In this document: one piece after another, positions 1-7,352 of the stretch | Layout of the letters: every line of letters starts with the position of its first letter | Position numbering within the stretch: position 1 is the stretch's first letter | DNA from: CAZRSW01 sp964602845 | GTDB lineage: Bacteria; Chloroflexota; Dehalococcoidia; Lucifugimonadales; UBA826 | Length of the DNA stretch: 26,222 nt | Direction: 5' to 3' | Assembly: GCA_964602845.1 (NCBI GenBank) | Contig: CAZRSW010000023.1 | Coordinates: 1-26,222 of the forward strand | Position numbers and translations under genes: made by a program | The notes under the pieces: generated by a model | Seen by the model: the letters and a program-made list of their open reading frames with translations, nothing else | Databases searched by the model: none | Told to the model about the DNA's origin: nothing

Positions 1-3000
1 GGGTCCTTTTTGCGTTAGCGGAGGATCTGAGATTTGAAATTGAGCAAAATGCTGGCAATGCTTTCTGGACGCCCCTCGTGATAGTGGTGATTGATGATCT
101 CATGCGAGAGAGAGAACGCTATGAGGGGCGGGACCAACGTTCAGGACAGAGGCAGGATCAAGGTCGAATGGGGGCTTCTGACCGTGAATGCGGTGATGCT
201 TTTGGAAACCAACACCTCCAGAACAGAATACAGGAACGCATGCGGCTCCCCTGTATTACCGATATGTCTCACGAGGAGCGTCGCTCTATAGAAGAGCTAG
301 ATCTATGTGGAACTGGCCTGCGTGATGAATCTAGCGGACCTGCCCTGAACGGAATCTCTACTTTCAACAACGTGAAGGCCCTGCATTTATGTGAAAACGG
401 TATTTCCAATCTGAATGAATTGGTGTCAATGGAAAACATCGAATTTATAGATCTAGCTAGAAATAACATTAGTGATATTGAGCCCCTTGTTAGGATGAAC
501 GGTCTCGGCGAAGGCGATCGCATCATCCTATTTGAAAATCCAGTCGGAAATGATAGGAGGCTGCGGGAAATCGCACAGCCTTTTATAGATGAATTAAGAG
601 CTAGGGGTGTGACGGTTGAGATTGAAGAATCGCGAGATTTTGACGGAAATAATGGAAGAGATTGGGAAGAGTATCCTAGCGAATTGAGGCTTATAGACGG
701 GCAAGGCGGCACCCTATATTCCAATGATTTTGACCCAAATTGTACGAACTGTGTGGAATTTAATATACCTGGTAGTGCAGTTCGGGATTCAATAACTGTT
801 ATGTTTGAGCAACGTGATTGGATGTCCCTTCCTGCCCCACCTCAGGAGATTCCCGGCCTAGACGCCATGAGAATACGAGCTTTCTCGGCATATGTCCAAG
901 GACCGTCCACACACCGACACGATTTCAATGATGAAATAGAGGTCGTTTATCATTTTGATTCCGATATCGCCTTTCAAAGAAAACAAACTGGGGAGGTCAA
1001 AATATTCCAATTTGAAGAAGGTTCGAACCAGTGGATTGATAAGACATCGGACGTGGAATATCGTCCACGGGGGGGTATAGTTCGTGCAAAGACCTATAAC
1101 ATAGGCCAAAAGAGACCATTTGCTGTCATCCTCTTGAATCCGCGAGATGACCAGAGTCGTGATCAACAAGGACAATCTAATCGTGGCGGGCAAGGTGAGG
1201 GGGGAGAAGACGTGCCTCGGGAAAACGTTTTTGTGAAGGGAACAGAAAATCGGTCCATGTTTTTGAAATCCCGGGACGATCAGGTTCAGATTGAGATCTC
1301 CCCTGAATCTGCGAGGTCGAATGGAGGGAATTTCACCCTTGCTATTTACGATTTTGATATTGATGGCTCAGATGGACCGAATTTCTGTAAAACCTGTTTA
1401 AGTCAGCCGCCAGAAAAATTGTTTCCTGGTAACCGCCAGACGGATACGATAAATGTCGACCGTGTCTTCCAACTGGCCGTGATAGAGAGCTATCAAGGTT
1501 TCTATTTTGATGAACCATTGGAAGTCCGGGTAGAAATCCGAGGTGACCTTGTAGAGAGAATTGATGAGGATGTTGCCAACATTCGAATACTTAGATTACA
1601 AACGAATATCAATAGTTTTGAAGATATAACACATGAATTGAAGCTAAATTATGATGAGGGTCATTTTTACATCACCGGACTCGCCCAAGACATTCGTAGA
1701 TGGGATGAATTTGTAGTTATATATCGTGAGGGTTCCGGGAGATCCGGTTCTCCAGGCAATGTTAATGGAGGAAAATGGACCAAGGATCTTCCCGAAAGGT
1801 TGCGAGAAGGTCTTAAGCAGATAGAGTCGAAAAATGGGATTGCCACCGGAGTGGGTCTTCAACAGGCTGGAATAAGTTTTGATCTTATTGGACAGCCATT
1901 CCAATTTGATATAGCCGCCAGTTATGGAAATGGAAAAGTTATTTTTTATGGGAATCAAGAGTCAGATCCAACGGCTCCGATTTCGATGGAATCATTATAC
2001 TTCGGGAATTCAACACCCACAGGTTCCAACCGATGTTTAGTTGGACAACAAGAACACTGGGGAGACAATTCCCTCCAGGGTCACGACGCCACAAATTATC
2101 GCACAAGGTCGGGGGGGCTATTTGCTGGGCTGAGAAACATGAGAGACATACCCTATGATGGCTCGAATCCGCGGGATCCCCGCCAACATCAGTACTCCCT
2201 TCTGGTCGGCACCGATGAATCCGATTGCTATATGGGTCCTCTTTTCTTCCGCAATCTAGACCGGGATATCTACGGGATTATCGATCCAATGTTTGTCCAT
2301 AACGGAGCCCTCGCATTCAGGTGGTACATAGGAGAGGGACCGGGAGTAATAGATTTTTCTAAAGTAAGGGAAATCAGTGTAGAAAAGGCCTACAAAGATA
2401 TAGTTGATTCGTTCTATAAGGAGGGCGGCAGTAGACTTGCCGAGGACATAGATCTACCAGAACCAGAGATAGTGGATAATTGGAATATGAAGGTAGTAAA
2501 TCCACCAGGCGGAAATATTGTAATGGAACCGTTTAAGTCGGAAGGTGTCTGGAAGGCAGGTGAATTGAACAACATTAGTTTCGGCACCGCTCTTCTGAGG
2601 GAATCCCAAAGTTTTGATATCGGATTAGGGGAGATGTTTTACTCACAGAGAAGTTCAAGTGATGGCCGGGGGAAAGGCTATTTTTATGATAACGATGGGA
2701 CAGATTATGCAAATCTTATCCCCCCAGAATTCAATGAATGCGGCCCAGGATATCCTGGTTATGCTGGAATAAACATATTTCAAACTCCTTTAGATAGCCT
2801 TGAGTTCCAGAGAACAACCAATTTTCAAACGGATGGGGCTCCGTCTCAGTCTTTTATGTTTGCCACAATGTTTGATCCTTGCTACAAAGGTATTATTGTT
2901 CTGAGGAAAAATGGGCGTTACGCTGCTATAGAACCCATATTTATGAATGACTATGGCGATCTCACAATTCGTTGGTGGCTCGGGAAGGATACAAGTGTCC

Positions 3001-3815
3001 GGACGTTTAAGGGTATTCCCGCAAACTTCTATATGACAAGGAATCTTCAGAATAATGTGACTAATATGTTGGGTCAGGATAGACGACCCTTTGAAGTAGA
3101 ACAATTCCGAAATGTTTGGCACTTGGAATTCCATGGTTTCAAATGGGGAGATTTCGGCGGGCTGCAATTGTTACCAGAATTAGAAGAGATCTGGATGTTT
3201 GGAGATCATGATCAGCATAACAAAAGATTTGATGTACCCAAGATAGTCAAGATGCTCAACAGCATGCCTAAATTGAGATCCGTTCTGATGGGAATGATGA
3301 ATGTGAGGGATATGGCAGATCTGAGAGAACTCGGAGACAACATCGAAGAGCTAACTTTGTTTGAAAACAGAATCGCCAACGTAAAGGCATTATCTGGCAT
3401 GACCCAGCTAAGAGCGTTAGATTTATCGGAAAACCAAATTAGAGATATTTCACCATTAGCCAACCTACAAGGTTTGAGATACTTGAATCTAAGCGGTAAT
3501 CAGGTCAGAGACATTACACCTCTACTACAATTGCGCCAACTTGAATTTCTCATAATCGATGAAAACTCTCTGGATAGTAATTCTAGAAACAACGTTGTCC
3601 CCAAGTTACGATCCAACGGAGTCAGGCTAGAACAAGACATGAGAGGCGGTATGCGGAGACAAGATGACATGCAGGGTCAAGGTGGCATGATGCAGGGTCA
3701 AGGTGGCATGATGCAGGGTCAAGGTGGCATGATGCAGGGTCAAGGTGGCATGATGCAGGGCCAAGGTAACATGAGGCAGGGCCAAGGTAACATGCAGAAT
3801 CAGGGTAGAAGATAG
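1..3815 (+). CDS. Large leucine-rich-repeat protein with duplicated beta modules (5' end outside the window)
   Basis: The frame is open from the window edge (codons from base 3) to TAG at 3813-3815, so the true start lies upstream and the GTG at 78 is probably internal. Residues are numbered from that GTG. The order is: polar Q/R/G-rich stretch (9-55); SDS22/internalin-type LRRs (71-135) with a cap ending RARGVTVE; beta-rich module A1 (219-352) with a CxxC at C222/C225; Q/G-rich linker (355-380); module A2 (424-550) with C437/C440; modules B1 (636-765) and B2 (about 856-985); a second LRR block (about 1075-1175) whose cap ends RSNGVRLE; and a Gln/Gly/Met repeat tail (1198-1239). LRRs usually bind proteins or other ligands. 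The paired cysteines suggest an exported, disulfide-bonded protein, but any signal peptide would lie upstream of the window. I recognise no catalytic domain, so the function is unknown; surface adhesion or recognition is only a guess. It is convergent with the lactonase gene. Confidence 0.85.
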   Translation, partial: VLFALAEDLRFEIEQNAGNAFWTPLVIVVIDDLMRERERYEGRDQRSGQRQDQGRMGASDRECGDAFGNQHLQNRIQERMRLPCITDMSHEERRSIEELDLCGTGLRDESSGPALNGISTFNNVKALHLCENGISNLNELVSMENIEFIDLARNNISDIEPLVRMNGLGEGDRIILFENPVGNDRRLREIAQPFIDELRARGVTVEIEESRDFDGNNGRDWEEYPSELRLIDGQGGTLYSNDFDPNCTNCVEFNIPGSAVRDSITVMFEQRDWMSLPAPPQEIPGLDAMRIRAFSAYVQGPSTHRHDFNDEIEVVYHFDSDIAFQRKQTGEVKIFQFEEGSNQWIDKTSDVEYRPRGGIVRAKTYNIGQKRPFAVILLNPRDDQSRDQQGQSNRGGQGEGGEDVPRENVFVKGTENRSMFLKSRDDQVQIEISPESARSNGGNFTLAIYDFDIDGSDGPNFCKTCLSQPPEKLFPGNRQTDTINVDRVFQLAVIESYQGFYFDEPLEVRVEIRGDLVERIDEDVANIRILRLQTNINSFEDITHELKLNYDEGHFYITGLAQDIRRWDEFVVIYREGSGRSGSPGNVNGGKWTKDLPERLREGLKQIESKNGIATGVGLQQAGISFDLIGQPFQFDIAASYGNGKVIFYGNQESDPTAPISMESLYFGNSTPTGSNRCLVGQQEHWGDNSLQGHDATNYRTRSGGLFAGLRNMRDIPYDGSNPRDPRQHQYSLLVGTDESDCYMGPLFFRNLDRDIYGIIDPMFVHNGALAFRWYIGEGPGVIDFSKVREISVEKAYKDIVDSFYKEGGSRLAEDIDLPEPEIVDNWNMKVVNPPGGNIVMEPFKSEGVWKAGELNNISFGTALLRESQSFDIGLGEMFYSQRSSSDGRGKGYFYDNDGTDYANLIPPEFNECGPGYPGYAGINIFQTPLDSLEFQRTTNFQTDGAPSQSFMFATMFDPCYKGIIVLRKNGRYAAIEPIFMNDYGDLTIRWWLGKDTSVRTFKGIPANFYMTRNLQNNVTNMLGQDRRPFEVEQFRNVWHLEFHGFKWGDFGGLQLLPELEEIWMFGDHDQHNKRFDVPKIVKMLNSMPKLRSVLMGMMNVRDMADLRELGDNIEELTLFENRIANVKALSGMTQLRALDLSENQIRDISPLANLQGLRYLNLSGNQVRDITPLLQLRQLEFLIIDENSLDSNSRNNVVPKLRSNGVRLEQDMRGGMRRQDDMQGQGGMMQGQGGMMQGQGGMMQGQGGMMQGQGNMRQGQGNMQNQGRR
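3669..3794 (+). repeat. Six in-frame copies of a 21-bp coding tandem repeat
   Basis: Six consecutive 21-bp units lie at 3669, 3690, 3711, 3732, 3753 and 3774. Each encodes a heptapeptide of the form MQGQGGM. The first four are identical. The last two carry GGC-to-AAC (Gly to Asn) and GGT-to-GGC changes, and the sixth begins AGG instead of ATG. A partial unit follows before the stop. Near-identity of the units indicates recent expansion by slippage or unequal exchange. The unit is a multiple of three, so copy-number change would keep the reading frame. Confidence 0.95.
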
Positions 3816-3877
3816 AAGCACAAAACAGCTAATAGTTGCTAAGCAGCCCCACCTCTCAGCCGACTATACGCCTCTAT

Positions 3878-4753
3878 TCAGATTCTATAAATTCTCTCTG
3901 TATTCCCTGAAAACAGTCTTTCTTTTTCGTCACTAGACAAAGACTTAGTAATGTCTCTATAAGCATCGATTACGGTCCCGTAACTACTCCAAAGGCTATC
4001 TATCGGCCAATTTGTTGCAAACAATGCTCGGCTAGTCCCAAATAGATCTATAGCCGTTTCGACAAATGGCCTTATTCTATCTGTGCTCCAGTGGTGATCT
4101 GCCATCCCCAAGCCTGATATCTTGCAGACAACATTCTCCAAATCCGACACCAAGGACATATTTCTCTTCCAAAATTCAAAGTATTCTTTCGTTCTTTCCT
4201 GAGGCAAACCCGTATGATCTAAGACAATAATAGTGTCAGGAAAAAGTGTCGCGATTTCAGCCACTTTATTCATTTCCTCACAAGCCACGCTCAAACTGGA
4301 AACTAGTCCGTATTTAGACAATAAACCAAATCCATTGCGGAAATCGATCGATTCCAAATAATTACCATACGAAAAATCCCTGACACCTCTGAAGCGAGGA
4401 GAGGCCTTCAAGTGATCGTTTATCACTTCCTCCGCGTCGCTCTGCCTAAGGTCCACGTGTCCGACGTAGGCATTGGGAAAACCAATCTCTTGATGTGATT
4501 GTTCCAACCAGATTGTCTCATCTACTGGGTCCTTTGAACCAATCGCTGCCTGCACATGGACTCCTTTGACCATTCCATGAGATTTTGCTTCCTGAATGAA
4601 GTCCGACGCCAGATAGTTTCTCTGGCCCAAACGACGAGTTTGCGAACCAAGAACTGGATGATCTTGATCTGGCTGCCAATGCCCGTAATAGAGAGTGCGG
4701 TGGCCCATATCATACAAATGGAAATGTGCATCAACAAACCTAAATTGGTACAA
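3878..4753 (-). CDS. COG3618-type amidohydrolase, probable sugar lactonase (L-fuconolactonase-like)
   Basis: A 291-residue TIM-barrel metal-dependent hydrolase of the amidohydrolase-2 group. The HxH metal motif is H10-F-H12 in VDAHFH. Other family landmarks are GVHVQAA (64-70), RGVRDF (122-127), VLDHTGLP (177-184), KISGL (211-215), FATNWPID (245-252, where the family usually has FGSNWP) and the C-terminal GNTERIYRI. Characterised relatives hydrolyse sugar-acid lactones such as L-fuconolactone, and others act on 2-pyrone-4,6-dicarboxylate. The TTG start at 4753 is supported by AGGAG nine bases upstream. It is the last gene of a run behind the mutarotase and dehydrogenase genes, which favours a sugar-lactone substrate. 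The family call is firm; the substrate is inferred from neighbours. Confidence 0.85.
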   Translation of the reverse strand: MYQFRFVDAHFHLYDMGHRTLYYGHWQPDQDHPVLGSQTRRLGQRNYLASDFIQEAKSHGMVKGVHVQAAIGSKDPVDETIWLEQSHQEIGFPNAYVGHVDLRQSDAEEVINDHLKASPRFRGVRDFSYGNYLESIDFRNGFGLLSKYGLVSSLSVACEEMNKVAEIATLFPDTIIVLDHTGLPQERTKEYFEFWKRNMSLVSDLENVVCKISGLGMADHHWSTDRIRPFVETAIDLFGTSRALFATNWPIDSLWSSYGTVIDAYRDITKSLSSDEKERLFSGNTERIYRI

Positions 4754-4762
4754 GTTAAACTT

Positions 4763-4767
4763 CTCCT
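4763..4767 (-). promoter_or_regulatory. Shine-Dalgarno sequence of the lactonase gene, overlapping the SDR stop codon
   Basis: The minus strand reads TAGGAG. The TAG (4768-4766) is the dehydrogenase stop and AGGAG is the ribosome site for the TTG start at 4753, with a 9-base spacer. This overlap fixes the TTG as the start and indicates translational coupling of the two genes. Confidence 0.7.
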
Positions 4768-5530
4768 AAGATGCTGTAGCGCCACCATCTACGACTAAGG
4801 GTGTCCCAGTTACGAAGGAGGCTTCATCAGAAGCGAGAAACAAGGCTGCGTAGGCAATCTCTTCTGGTCTACCATGCCTCTTTAAGAAACTCTCTTCCGC
4901 TGCGGCTGCCAAAAAAGTCTCTGGATCCGCACCCATGAATTCCATATGTTGGACGGTGGCCGGTGTATAGATGGCTCCAGGACACACACAGTTTACCCTG
5001 ATGCCAAACTCGGCAAGATCCATCGCCAAGCACCTAGTCAATTGAAGTAGAGCACCCTTAGAAGCATTATAGGGAACGAAACTAGGTTGAGCGATGAAAC
5101 TACTGACAGATGCGATGTTTACTATTGATGCCCCATTAGCGTCTTTTAGATATGGAAGTACAGCCTTAACGACGTTGGAAGGTCCGATTACATTAACACC
5201 AAAAACTCGATCCCAATCATCTTTCGTGACATCCTCTATCCTGCCAAACACAAACGCTGCCGCATCGTTAATTAGCACATCCAATCCACCCAAAAAGGAA
5301 CTGGTTTTAGCGGCTAAAGCAGCTACTTCTTCTTCTGAAGATACATCCGTTCTTATAAATGTGTACCGACCACCTTTAGGTTCTAAAGATCTTATTGTCT
5401 CTCGCCCACCCTCTTCATCTATATCAGCAATAACAATGTCTGCGCCTTCATCGGCGAACACTTGGCAGATAGCCCTCCCTATTCCAGACGAACCACCCGT
5501 TACCAATACCCTCTTCTTATGTAGTCTCAT
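4766..5530 (-). CDS. SDR-family NAD(P)-dependent dehydrogenase, probable sugar dehydrogenase
   Basis: A 254-residue classical short-chain dehydrogenase/reductase. It has the cofactor loop T11-G-G-S-S-G-I-G18. D36 at the end of the second strand usually favours NAD over NADP. The catalytic set N113, S141, Y154 and K158 (YNASK) is complete. The usual NNAG motif is changed to N88-D-A-A91. The C-terminal segment (LASDEASFVTGTPLVVDGG) is typical of the family. The ATG at 5530 is preceded by AGGA with a 7-base spacer. It lies between a mutarotase and a lactonase gene, so oxidation of an aldose such as L-fucose or L-rhamnose to its lactone is the best inference. A later step, 2-keto-3-deoxy-sugar-acid dehydrogenase, is the main alternative. 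Confidence 0.85.
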   Translation of the reverse strand: MRLHKKRVLVTGGSSGIGRAICQVFADEGADIVIADIDEEGGRETIRSLEPKGGRYTFIRTDVSSEEEVAALAAKTSSFLGGLDVLINDAAAFVFGRIEDVTKDDWDRVFGVNVIGPSNVVKAVLPYLKDANGASIVNIASVSSFIAQPSFVPYNASKGALLQLTRCLAMDLAEFGIRVNCVCPGAIYTPATVQHMEFMGADPETFLAAAAEESFLKRHGRPEEIAYAALFLASDEASFVTGTPLVVDGGATAS

Positions 5531-5549
5531 TGAAAAATCCTATTACTTC

Positions 5550-5873
5550 TTAATCTAAATGAAAAACTTCTGTGAGTTCAAGCATCATCTCATCAGCTGC
5601 AGCCCCCTTGGGTATTTCAAACAATGGGCTCATCAAATCTTGCCATTCTTTATTAATGTTCTCAGTAGACATTCCCCTGAGAGAGTCCTCAAAAGACTTA
5701 GTCGCTTCAAAGTAACCGAACAGAGTACCGTCATTTGTCATGTACAGAGAATAATTACACCAGCCGTGACGAGTTAAAGCGAGTTTCATCTCCGGCCATA
5801 CATTTCTGTGATGCTCAATGTAAACCTCCATTTGCTCCTTCCGAACCTTCAGTTGAAAGCCAACTCTTTTCAA
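5550..5873 (-). CDS. rhaM: L-rhamnose mutarotase family protein
   Basis: A 107-residue member of the RhaM/YiiL family, ferredoxin-like enzymes that interconvert alpha and beta anomers of L-rhamnose and related 6-deoxy sugars. From this start it opens MKRVGFQLKVR. Y18 and H22 align with the catalytic Tyr and His of the E. coli enzyme, followed by VWPEM. The C-terminal ELTEVFHLD matches the family ending. The start chosen is TTG at 5873, because GGAGGT sits 7 bases upstream and the family normally begins here. The frame also allows a TTG at 5900 (9 residues longer), but I see no SD for it. The SDR starts 19 bases downstream. An L-fucose mutarotase role is possible. Confidence 0.88.
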   Translation of the reverse strand: MKRVGFQLKVRKEQMEVYIEHHRNVWPEMKLALTRHGWCNYSLYMTNDGTLFGYFEATKSFEDSLRGMSTENINKEWQDLMSPLFEIPKGAAADEMMLELTEVFHLD

Positions 5874-5880
5874 AGTACTC

Positions 5881-5886
5881 ACCTCC
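5881..5886 (-). promoter_or_regulatory. Strong Shine-Dalgarno that sets the rhaM start
   Basis: The minus strand reads GAGGAGGTGAG before the TTG at 5873. GGAGGT is a near-perfect anti-16S match at 7-base spacing. It lies inside the longer reading frame, which argues against the upstream TTG at 5900. Confidence 0.75.
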
Positions 5887-5908
5887 TCATTAACAAACAA
5901 TATAGGGT

Positions 5909-7159
5909 TTAGGTAGTAAACAATAGGGATCCTGCGATAGAGACTAGAGACGTATTGGCCTCATCAGCAGGGCATTGATCATATTGGATCGTCTTACCTT
6001 CGGCATTCCCAATCACACGTAGCATCAGGTAAATCGATGAGAGCCCGCATATCTTACGAGAATCCTGCTCTTCCATAGATAGGCTAAAAAATTTATCAGC
6101 GTCACCATTCTCAATAGCGGTTAATGTTTCACGATCTTTTCCTTCAAGTATTGTTTTTTCTTCACCATCGTATTTCGAAGAGTCTCCAAACTGGGGTCCT
6201 ACGTGGGCTAAATCTCCTGCCGCTATAATGAGGGTTTTTTTTCTGTCACTAATTCGTTTTAACACCTCTACAAAATTACTAATTTTCTCGTCGACATCAG
6301 GATATTTACGATCGTTGATGAAATGTTGAAACGAACCACAGAGTATAGGAATTACACTGATGGTCTTTTTCTTAATGAAATAATGCGCCCAAACTAGCGC
6401 TAGTTCTATAGAATGTTCCGACAAATGGTGCAACTCTTCATTATCAACCGTTTCCTCATCCAAATTCTCCAAAATCTCCCCAACAGCCACCATATCTGTC
6501 CGTAAAGTCCCAAAAGGTGTCGAATAATTCTGTCGTGTAGGGGTAATTGACCCTAATCCACCGTTGTGGTCAGTGCCTAGTACTATGAGTTGCTCTATGT
6601 CTGTCATATACGGGTTCGCATGCGCCCAAAGATGAGCATAGGTAGATTTACCTCGATTATAATCTATATGAGGTGACACAAGACCTTTAAGGGTGCCGAG
6701 ATGCCCCATCGGATGGCAACTCCCAGATGATAGTTGCAAATTCTCTTCTATGAAATCAGTGAGCTGCGCCGCATTGGTGGGATAAACAGCTCCACCATGA
6801 GCCATTGGCCGACGCCGTAATTGTCGATAAGAGGATAATTTATCTGTCTTGGCCTTCATATATTGACCATTTTCGAAAAGGAGCGCGGAATCCATTTGCT
6901 GGAGTGCCTCTAGGATGCCGTCTTCGTTCAATATGATTCCTTGAAATAATAATGCCCCTTTTATCTCATACGCAGTTCGAGTTCCATCACACAACTCGAG
7001 TATAGGCAGAATGGATCTAGGAATCTCTATGGGCTGGGGAATTACACGCAAAGGATCACTGACTATAATTGAGTCTGACCCATAGCCTCTTGAAGGATTT
7101 ACATTTACAAATATCAATTTCGGTCTCTCTGGTAGCGGAGTCTCGTTGTTCTCTGTCAT
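5909..7159 (-). CDS. amrB: Memo-family protein (AmmeMemoRadiSam system protein B) with N-terminal PqqD-like domain
   Basis: A 416-residue protein. Residues about 120-416 form a Memo domain: HGGAVYP (121-127), SPHIDYNRG with H164, GTDHNG with H198, SEHSIE with H249, GDLAHVG with H319, CGLSSIY (371-377) and YDQC with C396. The pattern matches the His/His/His/Cys metal-site residues described for human MEMO1. Residues about 25-110 are an added domain with the look of a PqqD/winged-helix fold (CDGTRTAYEIKGAL, then a helical stretch ending in a small beta segment). Memo-like proteins resemble extradiol dioxygenases; their bacterial function is unresolved. The usual partners, AmmeMemoRadiSam protein A and a radical SAM enzyme, are not in this window. 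ATG start at 7159 with a weak GAGAG upstream. It is the first gene of the run leading into rhaM (35-base gap) and is divergent from prs. Confidence 0.85.
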   Translation of the reverse strand: MTENNETPLPERPKLIFVNVNPSRGYGSDSIIVSDPLRVIPQPIEIPRSILPILELCDGTRTAYEIKGALLFQGIILNEDGILEALQQMDSALLFENGQYMKAKTDKLSSYRQLRRRPMAHGGAVYPTNAAQLTDFIEENLQLSSGSCHPMGHLGTLKGLVSPHIDYNRGKSTYAHLWAHANPYMTDIEQLIVLGTDHNGGLGSITPTRQNYSTPFGTLRTDMVAVGEILENLDEETVDNEELHHLSEHSIELALVWAHYFIKKKTISVIPILCGSFQHFINDRKYPDVDEKISNFVEVLKRISDRKKTLIIAAGDLAHVGPQFGDSSKYDGEEKTILEGKDRETLTAIENGDADKFFSLSMEEQDSRKICGLSSIYLMLRVIGNAEGKTIQYDQCPADEANTSLVSIAGSLLFTT

Positions 7160-7269
7160 TAGTTAAGCTCTCATGTTTTATCGATTAGGCGACCGCGGAA
7201 TTCACCACAAGGATGAAGGCACCGCCCGTACATATTTTGCAGTTGCACCGAAGATATGTCTACTCTCTA

Positions 7270-7278
7270 TGCTATAAT
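7270..7278 (+). promoter_or_regulatory. Extended -10 promoter for prs
   Basis: TGCTATAAT is a perfect extended -10 element (TGnTATAAT), 74 bases before the prs start. No good -35 box lies at 16-18 bases; TTGCAC at 7243-7248 is too far (24 bases). Extended -10 promoters can work without a -35. Confidence 0.55.
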
Positions 7279-7352
7279 TTCGTTCGCGCATCCCTGCACA
7301 CGTTCCGAGTGAATCAACAACTCTGAAGTGGGAGAATTAGGAAGGAATCAGC

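Noticed and set aside
78..80. GTG at 78 as the start of the LRR gene
   Set aside because: The frame is open upstream to the window edge with plausible protein sequence, and no SD precedes this GTG, so the gene most likely begins outside the window.
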